Source: Paraphysomonas bandaiensis (taxonomy: Eukaryota; Chrysophyceae). From it: DNA of 64,000 nt. The position numbers and the translations under genes were made by a program. The stretch is from NCBI GenBank assembly GCA_965644295.1, contig CBFFRP010000234.1, positions 62,001-126,000 on the forward strand, written 5' to 3'. A model generated the notes under the pieces. That model was not told the DNA's origin and ran no database searches. It worked only from the letters and a program-made list of their open reading frames with translations. Below are positions 1 through 9,676 of the stretch, piece after piece; within the stretch, counting starts at the first letter, position 1; the number at the start of each line of letters is the position of its first letter.

Positions 1-1587
1 TACCATACAGGCAACAGATGGTTTAGAGCGTTTGCACATAAAGTCGAAGTCAAGCATACCCTGCACAGCAGTGGTCTGTAGACCGTACACGATGGCTCTG
101 CTATCAGGAGTGAGATCAGACACCGCGTGAGTGTGACCCTCCGCACCGTAGTCCGTCTCTGTTGGAAGCTTCCCATCTTCCACGGGCACAGCTTCTGAAG
201 CAGTGGTTGCTCCTGTGTTCTGACGTGTAGCGGCCATCATTTCTCTGTTCTCAGTGGCCACATCGAACTCCGGGTAGTCTGCAGGGTCGCGAAGACCCAA
301 CGCAAGAGGAACAACTGCTGTCATGTGTGTCTCAGGGCCATACAAGTGAATATGCAAACCAAGCTCTTCACTGGTTGCACGCATATTTTTCAACCCTTCC
401 TGGTAATTAGGACCAGCACGGCGAACCCAGATGGAAATATTGTTCTTTATGATCTCGTCGCGGTACTCACGTAGGGCTTTCTGGATACCACGGAATGTAG
501 CAGCTACATCAGTGAAGTTCGCAATACCTCCTCCAATAATAAGAATTTTTCCGAGCGGGTTCTTGTGACGGCACATAAGTTTGAAAATTGTACGAGCATA
601 GTTATAAGTCTCCATAAGAGATGGGGCACCGGAGTACTCCCCATAATTGGCGAGTTCGTGGCCGAATCCGAGATCTGAGATAGTATCCGCATACACGACT
701 GAGGCACCACCTCCTGCAACCATTGTCCAAACTCTACCGTACTGATTAAGAATCGTCAACTTAAGAGAACTACCAGAAGTTTGGTCTAGACTTTTGATGT
801 AAGACTCTTCCGGAAACTCTGCGCGACCAAACGGAGCTGGGAAATCAATAGAACCCCATTGCGTAGAGTTGATGAAGTGTGCAGTTTCGTCCAACTTCGC
901 AGCCATATCAAGAGGTGTGATGCGCCCGTCATCAGTCATCACAAGGGGATTAATTTCAAGGTAAACGAAATTGAGTCCACGGAAAAGTTTGAAGAGAGCG
1001 ACAATAAATCCGGCAAGATACTGTTGCCGGGAGGCGGGAACATGCTTTAAGAGGATGGCAATGACAGCATCACGGGTAACTTTCTCATCAATGCCAATCT
1101 GCAAACGCTCAGCCTTAGCATCGACGTCACCAACATCAACACCGCCTTCATGGTAGAAAAGAATTTCGTCGTTGTTGCGGAAATTCTGGATACAGACGTA
1201 GTATTCATCCGACTGAGCATGTGGTACGAAGGGCTCAACAATGAAGTGATCGAGAATGCCAGAAACAGTCTCAACTTGACACTCCTTGTTCATTCTATCC
1301 TTGATCCATTCAACAACTTCCGGCCATGTTTTATTGATAGCAAGTAATCCAGCCTTTCCTCGTCGCTTGATCAACTGGTCAGGCTTCACGACAAGATTCG
1401 TCTCCAACAGCCAGGGGTTCTCAGACACAAGCGCACTGAATGACTCTGGGTCCTCTGGGCGAAGAGAATTAGTGGTGACTAGAAGCGCACGATCTTCGAG
1501 GTTGTATACATCGCCATCGGAATAGCTTTTAATCCAGCGTGAAGCCAGTTTCTTCCCGTGATACTCTCTGATCGCTTTAGCAGACAT
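1..1587 (-). CDS. ACLY: ATP-citrate lyase, single-chain type, N-terminal part (cut by the window edge)
   Basis: One uninterrupted frame of 529 codons runs from an ATG at 1587 down to base 1, so the C-terminal half lies outside the window. ATP-citrate lyase makes cytosolic acetyl-CoA and oxaloacetate from citrate, CoA and ATP. The start MSAKAI, the block NLVVKPDQLIKRRGKAGLL (about residues 70-88), EPFVPHAQSDEYYVCI, HHEGG-like YHEGGVDVGDVDAKAE, YLEINPLVMT, WTMVAGGGASVVY and GGGIANFTDVAATF follow the family in order: ATP-grasp, then citrate-binding domain. After a low-complexity linker (about residues 430-490) the frame continues into GLQTTAVQGMLDFDF, the start of the CoA-ligase half. This shows the fused single-chain form, not the split two-subunit form. 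It is divergent to the thiolase at 2136. Confidence 0.97.
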   Translation of the reverse strand, partial: MSAKAIREYHGKKLASRWIKSYSDGDVYNLEDRALLVTTNSLRPEDPESFSALVSENPWLLETNLVVKPDQLIKRRGKAGLLAINKTWPEVVEWIKDRMNKECQVETVSGILDHFIVEPFVPHAQSDEYYVCIQNFRNNDEILFYHEGGVDVGDVDAKAERLQIGIDEKVTRDAVIAILLKHVPASRQQYLAGFIVALFKLFRGLNFVYLEINPLVMTDDGRITPLDMAAKLDETAHFINSTQWGSIDFPAPFGRAEFPEESYIKSLDQTSGSSLKLTILNQYGRVWTMVAGGGASVVYADTISDLGFGHELANYGEYSGAPSLMETYNYARTIFKLMCRHKNPLGKILIIGGGIANFTDVAATFRGIQKALREYRDEIIKNNISIWVRRAGPNYQEGLKNMRATSEELGLHIHLYGPETHMTAVVPLALGLRDPADYPEFDVATENREMMAATRQNTGATTASEAVPVEDGKLPTETDYGAEGHTHAVSDLTPDSRAIVYGLQTTAVQGMLDFDFMCKRSKPSVACMV

Positions 1588-2135
1588 ATTTCAGGAAAAT
1601 TATGGCTTACGTCAACAATTTCCTAATTGTGCTTCCTACGTTGGAATTGTAATATTATGTCAATCTTTCGAGATCAACGTTGGATCGTTCGATATGATGA
1701 TCCGATCTATGAATTGCTCGGTGTCATACATTGCCGCCAACTGAATGGCCCGGGATGAGGGTGGTGATGATGTCTGCACTATACACTGGCGACGTTGTAC
1801 TTCCCTACACCACATACTTCGACGGTCGATTAGAACTAATAGATCAGCTCCACAGGGATGTGATTGGATGGAGTATCCACTTGAGACTGTATTCCAACAC
1901 TGTATTTTCCATTATTAGAATTTCTACGTATTTTTGAGTATTGTTTCATCAACCGCAACATCGTAGTGTGTATATTGGGCGATAATACATATGTACATAC
2001 GAGGTAATACGATACGATGTAAGCAAGCCTGAGGAGTGTGTTGCATTGCCCGTATCGATCCTATCCCTTGACTCTCAACAAAGTTGCAAGCATTTGACAC
2101 AATTACTTGTAAATAATTCCAAGAGATTTTGCGCA
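1588..2135. promoter_or_regulatory. Shared upstream region of the divergent ATP-citrate lyase and thiolase genes
   Basis: This 548-base gap separates two head-to-head starts, so it must hold both promoters. I see no clear TATA box or conserved motif and no credible gene. Both neighbours handle acetyl-CoA, so shared regulation is possible, but that is inference from position only. Confidence 0.4.
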
Positions 2136-3405
2136 ATGTCATTGGCTCGCTCTCGTATATTTATTGTTGGCGCAAAGCGCACTCCTTTTGGTAACCTAAA
2201 TGCTGCTGCATTCTCTTGTTGTGATCAGTAACGTGCTCTGCTGTATAGGTGCTTTTGGAGGCAAACTGAAGCACTTGACGGCAACAGAACTCGCTACTCA
2301 TAGTTCTGTTGCTGCACTGGCTGAGGCAAATGTTCCTGGAGCTAAAGTTGATGAAGCTTTTTTCGGAAACGTTATTCAGAGTTCTTTGGATGCCGCCTAT
2401 TTAGCTAGACATGTTGCTCTCAAGTCTGGAGCCCCAGTCCCCTCTCCTGCATTGACTGTTAACCGACTCTGTGGAAGTGGGTTTGAAGCTGTGTGTCTAG
2501 GTGCTGAAGCCATTGAACTTAATCGTGCTAGCATTACACTCTGTGGTGGAACGGAGAACATGTCCCAGTGCCCCATGGTAATGGACGGGTTGACCGCTCG
2601 CTGGGGTGCCCCTCTGGGCAAAGGAATGAAATGTGAAGACAGCCTTTGGGCAGGATTAACTGATGCCCATGCTGGTCTCTCCATGGGTCTCACTGCTGAG
2701 AATCTTGCGGAGAAGTATGACATTTCCCGTGAGGAATGCGATGCATATGCTCTGCGCAGTCAGCAGTCTTGGGCCCGTGCTAATGAGGCTGGTGTATTTA
2801 ATGCCGAAATCGCCCCCGTGGAAATCAAAACGCGCAAGGGAGTTGAGTCTATGACTGCGGATGAGCATCCTCGCCCGTCCACTGTTCTTCCTGACCTCAT
2901 CAAGTTAAAGCCTGTCTTCAAACCTGACGGTAGAGTGACTGCTGGTTCCGCATCAGGAATATGCGATGGTGCCGCCAGTCTAGTTGTTGCCAGCGAAGAG
3001 GCATGCAAAGAGAACAATCTTGTTCCACTTAGTCGTGTGGTTGCATGGGCGCGTTCCGGATGTGACCCCTCTTGTATGGGTATCGGACCTGTACCTGCAA
3101 TTGAGTCGGTTCTTAAGGCTACTAACCTCTCGTTAGCTGACATCGAGATTGTAGAGATTAATGAAGCATTTGCGGCACAGTACTTATCTTGCGAAAAAGC
3201 ATTGGGATTGAATCGTGATGTGGTCAATGTCAACGGTGGAGCTATTGCTTTGGGACATCCTCTGGGTGCATCTGGAGCGCGTATTCTAGCCCATCTCACC
3301 CATGAGCTCCGTCGCACCGGAAAGAGATACGGTCTTGGAGCCGCTTGTATTGGTGGTGGGCAGGGAATCGCTGTACTTCTAGAGAATGCTGATGCTTCTG
3401 CTTGA
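2136..3405 (+). CDS. Thiolase (acetyl-CoA C-acetyltransferase / 3-ketoacyl-CoA thiolase family)
   Basis: The gene has two exons, 2136-2190 and 2249-3405, and a 58-nt GT-AG intron (2191-2248). The product is 403 aa. Removing the intron restores the thiolase N terminus (RTPFGAFGGKL). The acyl-accepting cysteine is in VNRLCGSGFEAV (about residue 90). The C-terminal active-site blocks are NEAFAAQ, GGAIALGHPLGASGAR and CIGGGQGIAVLLE. The family condenses two acetyl-CoA or cleaves 3-ketoacyl-CoA. The long biosynthetic or mitochondrial subtype cannot be separated by eye. There is no obvious PTS1 tripeptide at the C terminus (NADASA) and the N terminus is too short for a clear presequence. The start at 2136 gives the usual MSLARSRIFIVGAKRTPFG beginning. 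Confidence 0.96.
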
Positions 3406-4502
3406 GATTGTGTAGTTATGGTGTAGTCCTGAGTTGCTATGTTATTTGACTTTCATTAAATCGGTAACTTAATTAATGACGTCAAAGTATGAAATCATTA
3501 GTTCCAAACAAAATATGGAAATTTCTTATGTGATGGACTCATAGCGTAGGCTTCCTTGTACCCTTGCACCGTAAGGGCAAAAGGTGGGTGTCAGTGCCAA
3601 GGAACAATATATAGTATGAAACGGTATAATGGTACTGTGCAGTATGTGGAGCTAGTACATCACAGAGTAATACAGTTACCTAAATATGCTTTTCAGTTTA
3701 TATGTAACTAGTTTCTATGTCGGAGTCCTTTGTGTCTTTGTGTAATACATGAGAATGCTAGCAATACAATTTCCGTTCGCAAATAATCTATAATTGAAGT
3801 GTACGGTACTTGTGACTATTTTTCATCAGAAATAATTATTGTTAATATGACGAAATATAGACAACTCAAAGCTAAACTAATGTATATATGCATTGGCAAA
3901 ATATCTATAATACACAATATTTAATTCTGCTCGTACTAAACTGAAAATCTCGACAATGCATAGTGTCGCACATCACTCCAACTCAAATTACGTTAGCAGG
4001 ATGTAAATCTATCAGGCCACCATCAGGCGCACTTTTCATGCTTCTTAACCTGAACATCTACTTTCTGTTGGTCAAAATCTAGACATATGCATTCTCACGA
4101 CATGAAAAAATTATCATTAAGATTCAGTGAACTTGATATATCCCTCCATATTGATAAATCCGTTACTGCTGAGTAGATATAATGCCATATGCCATATCTT
4201 ACTATCAAGATATGCACAGCATGATACGAACGATATGTACAGCAGTATATTCTCAAAAACTGAAAATAGCATCTTTTCAAGATGCGTTTTGTTTCTTTGA
4301 ACGAAGGTGATGTTTAGTTTTTGAGGTTATTTTAGTGTTTAGCGCCATGTTTTTTCTTTCTCTTCTGTTTGTTGGCAAAAATAAAGGTGTAAACAACCTC
4401 ATTAGAGAGCAAAAAAACAATAGAGTTACTACCATTTCAAAAAAAGAATCACGATATAAATTTTTTTTCGATTCAAATCATCAGAGAGAGTGAGAGGCGA
4501 CC
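3406..4502. other. Intergenic, AT-rich, with one stable hairpin
   Basis: No coding exon is credible here. Bases 3552-3604 can fold: an outer stem pairs 3552-3558 with 3598-3604 and an inner stem pairs 3561-3565 with 3573-3577. The last 150 bases are rich in T and A runs and form the 5' flank of the gene at 4503. Confidence 0.5.
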
Positions 4503-5363
4503 ATGTCAGAACAGGGAGAAGAAGCGCCAAGTGTGGCGGTGGTAAATGGGGTGCAGATCGGAGACAAGGTGAAGGTGTTGTGGCCGCTGCGGGGTGAAGA
4601 CCCTCATGAGTGTCAAGCAGTAGTGGAATCAGTCGCTAAGAGAAAGAGGAAGTATGGGGGGATATCCTGTAAGCTTTTATTTGAAGATGGTGTACAGAGG
4701 AGGGCAGTACTCACTCCTGGAGAGTACAGTGTGTTGGATAAAGACACTGGATCATTCGTTCCTTCAGCCAAGAAACAGAAGCGCAATGAATCGGCTACAG
4801 GGAATGCTGACGGGGAGACTCCTATTATAGCGTCTGCTGCCATAGCACCATCTGATAACCCGATGATGTTTTTGTCAGACAGGCCCATGAAGAGATCGCT
4901 CTCCCAACAATCTAAAACACAGTATATGTATGGGTGGAATCGCTATGCCAAGTTCTGTGCAGAAAGAGGCCTCAGTGTTGATGCTGCTGGTGGATCTATA
5001 TCTGAACAGATGGAGGCCTTTCTCACCTTCGTTGTGGTTGAAGATCCTGTGAAGACTGTAACCCCAGCTGTCGCGAACTCATATATATCAGCCATAGGAA
5101 AGATGCTAATTGAAGCCAACCAAATTGAATCGATGGCACAGATTCGCACCCCCAAGTTCAACGCACAGCTGGAACAATATACCCGGGCATTTAAACTTCT
5201 TAAGCAGCAGCAAGTTGAGCGGCAGGAAGCGGAGATGTCACGCTTGAACGAGAATGGTCCTCTGCCCGAGGTACCAACTGTGAAAAAGAACATTCCGCCA
5301 CCTCAGAAACAGCAGCAGCGTAAACCAGATGTTCCCGGAGCTGAGAGTGTGATTGAGGTTTAA
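4503..5363 (+). CDS. Tudor-like protein with a tyrosine-recombinase core-binding-like domain
   Basis: Single exon, 286 aa, ATG at 4503 and TAA at 5361. Residues about 18-80 (GDKVKVLWPL ... GGISCKLLFEDG ... GEYSVLDKDTG) look like a Tudor/SH3-type chromatin-reader barrel. Residues about 135-235 (SKTQYMYGWNRYAKFCAERG, then EAFLTFVVVED, ANSYISAIGKML, PKFNAQLEQYTRAFK) resemble the N-terminal SAM-like core-binding domain of phage-integrase or Crypton-type tyrosine recombinases. No catalytic recombinase domain (R-HxxR-Y) follows. The C terminus is basic and Q/P-rich. A host protein built from a recombinase DNA-binding module is the best reading, but both domain calls are by eye. Confidence 0.6.
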   Translation: MSEQGEEAPSVAVVNGVQIGDKVKVLWPLRGEDPHECQAVVESVAKRKRKYGGISCKLLFEDGVQRRAVLTPGEYSVLDKDTGSFVPSAKKQKRNESATGNADGETPIIASAAIAPSDNPMMFLSDRPMKRSLSQQSKTQYMYGWNRYAKFCAERGLSVDAAGGSISEQMEAFLTFVVVEDPVKTVTPAVANSYISAIGKMLIEANQIESMAQIRTPKFNAQLEQYTRAFKLLKQQQVERQEAEMSRLNENGPLPEVPTVKKNIPPPQKQQQRKPDVPGAESVIEV

Positions 5364-7720
5364 GTTGAGTGTTTGATGCAGATCTGCTGCCAACGTATCT
5401 TAAAGTTATATGAATTAATGTTCCTGACGTGTGAATTCTGGCGTTTATGTATGCCGCGTAGCTGTCCGCCTTTGCTTTGTAGTTGTAGCAAAGAATGTGA
5501 TACCCGTATCGTTTGGACACGTGTTAGCGTAGTATGTATAATTAATGTAGCTGATATGAACTTTAACGAATACGGCTTACTTATTACACAACAAGACATC
5601 ACATATATAAGAGTGTCTGATTCAAGACATCATATCTGACATCCTCTACCAATTATTTCTATATTATATATTACAACACCATAGAGTCAATGTAGAAATA
5701 ACATTCAATAATACAAGGAAACGAGAACAATATTAAAATGTCATCTGAATTTTGATGTAAACTTAAAGGTTTTGTAAGAGTTAGTCACAACTTTGCTGAC
5801 TACATCTGACATCTGTGTACTCACATCTAACATCTAACAGTTTTGTTGTGGTTGCTGCTTCTTAGCTCTTCATATTTTACTATAGTGACTATTTTTTTGC
5901 TTAGCTCATTTTATTAGGATTCAGCTTATTTCATGATTGTATCTGTGAGTTATAATGTCCAATGAAATATATCATGAACTGAATTAGAGAGATTATCTGT
6001 CGAAGATACATGATCGTCATCATAACGTCGTCATTATCAGTTACACTTCTAACTATTCCGTTGTGCATGATAGTTATGTTCTATATTGTTATTCATAATT
6101 TTCACTCTATCGTGTTCTTTACTTACACTCTAATAATCACAAAATTGTTTTCTTATTATAAAGATCAATTCTTTATTCATTTTTGTTTTAACCGCTTCGA
6201 ACTCATAAATAATGTAATTTTCATAATATTTTGAAAGCCAGAATTCACAGCATGCGGGCCCTCTCTTCTCTTTTCGATAATTTACATATACACTTAACAA
6301 CTTATCTTCTACCCCGTTCACAAACTTTACTTAGGAATAAAATGTATAAAGTATAAGTACGAAATTCTATGTTTCGTATGATTTGCAGCTAATTGCAATG
6401 GTTTTCCTCTCAGTAGAGTCGGACTTTCCTCATTTCGTGGTGTTCTGAAGGACAAGCACCGTAGAGATTTATTCGGGAAACTGACGTGAGTCGTGAGACG
6501 CAAACATATAGACAGCAGATAACAGGGCCAGGTAAAAATATATTGGATTGCAATATATTGCAATATATATAAATATCGCAATTATTTGTTTTTGCTTGCT
6601 ACAATATATTGATTATTATATAAGCAAAATTTGGCCAGATAACGTTTTGCCCAATCATAGCCAAATGCTTGTGTGGTACAAAAGGGACACAAATATGTGT
6701 CATTCATGTAGACGTCTTATGGCATTGATGAATAAATAGGTATTTGAATATGGGCCCACGCCTGACAGGTAACCGGGGTATTGGGATGCCTGCTGAAGTC
6801 AATCCTCCGGGCTGTTCGCCTTCTTAGGGACTCTAAAATCCTGAAGTTAGCAGATGTCAGGTATATCCACATTCTGCTTGCTCACAGCGTTTGCCTTGAG
6901 TGATAGAGCGATAGTGGTTGCTCCTTGTTGGTGGTTGCGGTGACGCGCAAGTAGCGTTCGTAGCGTTAAATAGTAGGAAATCAGAGTTCAGTATTAGATA
7001 GTTAAATTGTAATGCTAAACTAGTTCTGGTTCTTTTTGATCGAAAGACACATACACTGCTTATAAAGGGAAAAACTCAGTAGTAGTTGATTAAAAATATT
7101 CTTCCAGTACACTTTGTTGGATACTCTTCTGGACAACGTTTCACATACCATAGCACTATATACCTCAAACATCATGCTAATGAAGCAAAAATACTCCAAA
7201 CTTGGAAGTTGATGGTATTGTGTTGACTATGTCCTAAAGACGGCTACGTCAGTAGAGCATCTACACGATGACTTCTTAGAATTATAGATATCGTAAAAAT
7301 ATCATCACTGGTTAGTTTTGTTCTCTCAGTTCCTTTATTTTTTGTAAATTACTATAATAAGTTTTGTTTCACAACCAGTTTCAGACAATTTACGACACTT
7401 TCAGCCATTGCTCCATCAAGAGAATTAACGGTTATAATTTCACGATAATCACTTATAGTACAAGCTTCAAATAACACAAGCAAAAAGTTTGACGAAATAT
7501 GCAAACAACTCAAATAATATAATGACTTTTGCGAACTCTACTATTTTCTCTATAGTAATATATATTAATCAGCTACTATTGTGTACCTTGTTATATGTTA
7601 TCAGTTACATTTGAGACTGTGCTGTTTATCAAGTAATATACTTACTACTCTAGTATTTGATTATTATAGCTTCTTGTTGTAATGATTTTTTCTATAATTA
7701 CCCAACAAATCTAAAGAAAG
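5364..7720. other. Long AT-rich intergenic spacer
   Basis: I see no exon with protein-like composition; short open stretches here are rich in I, F, Y and N as expected from AT-rich DNA. It contains one copy of a dispersed repeat at about 6913-6978, listed separately. Confidence 0.55.
6913..6978 (+). repeat. Dispersed repeat, copy A
   Basis: The stretch beginning AGTGGTTGC and ending in GTAGCGTTAAATAGTAGGA is closely similar to 35915-35971 (same strand) and to the reverse complement of 39924-39992. The shared core is a GACGC(A/G)CAAG block followed by CGTAGCGTTAAAT. It is probably the end of an interspersed element. Confidence 0.7.
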
Positions 7721-9676
7721 CTATGACATCTCTAATAGCGTAGCAACATCATCTGAAACGTTATCTTTGATCCAATCCATACCATCGAATAATTCACAAG
7801 TGAAGTGACTTCCAGACGCCGTCCGAAATTCTTCTTTCTTCATTTCACTTTTGTTCGACTCCCAGAAGTCTTCATATCCGCTTCGCGCTGTTATATTTGT
7901 GAATATCACCAATTTGTCCACTTCAACCGTAATTTGGAATACACGACTCAAATGGTTGACAAGTGCTTCAAATCCGCGTTCAGCTTTCACAAGAATCCCT
8001 GCAATGGTAGCATCATCCATTGCTCTGATTTTCTTCTTGCGCTGAGTAGTCAACACGCCTGATGTAATATGTTTTGTTTCTTTTCCCGATTTCACTTGAG
8101 CACCAGAAACATAGAGGATATCACCGTTCAATTGCAACCATATTCGATCAATCCCAATCTCAACTCCATCGATGCTCCAAAGCAACAATTCATTGCACAA
8201 CGACTCAACATTTCCTGTGAACTCAGCACCATCAATGATGATGCTTGCGCTACCTGATTGCAGAATGCTAATTTCCTTTTGAGGCATGGAGCTCTTTAAT
8301 TTCAACAGAGCTGGAACAATACTGAAGAGTAGTTCTTCATTGGAATGTCCAGGAGTTCCACCACGCAACCCCTTACGAGTAAGATTAAACACATGAATCA
8401 TCCTATACAACTTTTCATTGACAAAGAAATCACGGACTTCATCTGCAATTTTACGTGTTAAAAACTCTACTGAGGTCCCGTCACAATACAATATCATACT
8501 CTCCACCCACTTGTTCACTAAAGACATGTTAATATTGTACCATTGCAGCGAAGCAAGGTTTATCACTGGGCTGGACAAGAGCAATCCTGAGAGGTTAAAG
8601 AGTTTTGGATCATTGAGAAGGAAACCGCAATGGAAATTGATTTTGATTCTTCTTTCCGTTTTGTAGCTGTCAATGGAACGCCCAATTCCACCTGTGTAGT
8701 GAAGCACTTTTTCCGCCTCAGCTGCTGTGATATTTTCTCCGTATTGGGCACACCAGTAGTCCTGCACAAGCGGCACAGTTCGAGGAGGGAAAATTTGGCT
8801 TACTGTGAACAACCCACAGTTTAAATTAGGATATATCATTAGCTCGATATTTTGCGGTTGGAATACGTAGTCCTTTATGTTGACCTTAGACGCAGCTAGC
8901 ATGATGATCACGTCTCCTTTGCGAGCAATCTCACGAAACAGCCCAAGAACGTATGCGCACGTGTTCCTCATCATATCAGTCGTCTCGCTGCTCGCATATT
9001 CTGGAGGAATGTACAAGGTGGTCACTTCATCCAATAACAGGAAGCACTTGCTCACTTCATATTTATCAGTGCCGCTCATATCCGTACCACTTGGCATCAA
9101 CTTCAACACAAGCTCATCAAAATTTACGGTGAGTAAATCGTCAAACTTCAAATCATAAAGCGATAGCGCTGCTGTAATCATTGTATACGGACTCACAGGT
9201 GGGCTTGGCAAGCGTTTCTCAAATATCCAGTAAATAGGAAAGTTGCGTTTGGAGACACATGCTGCTATTGCACCGAGTGCGTGAAGCATTGTGGTCTTAC
9301 CGACTCCCTTTAGTCCATTTAAAATATAATTAGCACCCACTGAACGAGCACCAACCTCCATAGCATATATGGACCTTGCTGCCGCAGTGAGCAATTCAAG
9401 AAAGCTCTCGGAACTGTATCTGCAAGGCAAAGCATATCTATTTATTTGTTCTTGAGAACTTAACGTGGAGAAGAGATCCCACACTTGCGTGCATGTCTCG
9501 ACGAACTGTTCACAATCTTCATTGACGATGTGCCTCTGGGCCCTGGCATGCAAATTTCTCAAATCGGTGGCAATACCTTCCAATGCAGGGAGATTACCAG
9601 CTCCCTTACTCACTGCTCGCACAATGGCAAATTGGTAGTTGTGTAGAATGTTGCACTCATGACAGTGAAGCGACAA
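7721..9676 (-). CDS. Crinkler/RHS-type P-loop NTPase with C-terminal nuclease-like domain (5' end unclear)
   Basis: This frame encodes 651 residues. The NTPase core has a Walker A motif GLKGVGKTT (121-129), a Walker B motif FLLLDE (212-217) and a sensor-like strand DVIIMLAASK (255-264), followed by a helical region with GGIGRS. Near the C terminus, GID (508-510) followed by a strand and QVKSGK (527-532) fits a PD-(D/E)xK restriction-endonuclease fold. This NTPase plus REase order is typical of the Crinkler/RHS effector families of oomycetes, chytrids and other eukaryotes; that link is from family knowledge. The frame has no in-frame ATG before Met106. The indicated start is a TTG and the frame stays open further upstream to about 9800, so an upstream exon or 5' loss is likely. 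It may be secreted, nuclear or a pseudogene. Confidence 0.7.
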   Translation of the reverse strand: MSLHCHECNILHNYQFAIVRAVSKGAGNLPALEGIATDLRNLHARAQRHIVNEDCEQFVETCTQVWDLFSTLSSQEQINRYALPCRYSSESFLELLTAAARSIYAMEVGARSVGANYILNGLKGVGKTTMLHALGAIAACVSKRNFPIYWIFEKRLPSPPVSPYTMITAALSLYDLKFDDLLTVNFDELVLKLMPSGTDMSGTDKYEVSKCFLLLDEVTTLYIPPEYASSETTDMMRNTCAYVLGLFREIARKGDVIIMLAASKVNIKDYVFQPQNIELMIYPNLNCGLFTVSQIFPPRTVPLVQDYWCAQYGENITAAEAEKVLHYTGGIGRSIDSYKTERRIKINFHCGFLLNDPKLFNLSGLLLSSPVINLASLQWYNINMSLVNKWVESMILYCDGTSVEFLTRKIADEVRDFFVNEKLYRMIHVFNLTRKGLRGGTPGHSNEELLFSIVPALLKLKSSMPQKEISILQSGSASIIIDGAEFTGNVESLCNELLLWSIDGVEIGIDRIWLQLNGDILYVSGAQVKSGKETKHITSGVLTTQRKKKIRAMDDATIAGILVKAERGFEALVNHLSRVFQITVEVDKLVIFTNITARSGYEDFWESNKSEMKKEEFRTASGSHFTCELFDGMDWIKDNVSDDVATLLEMS

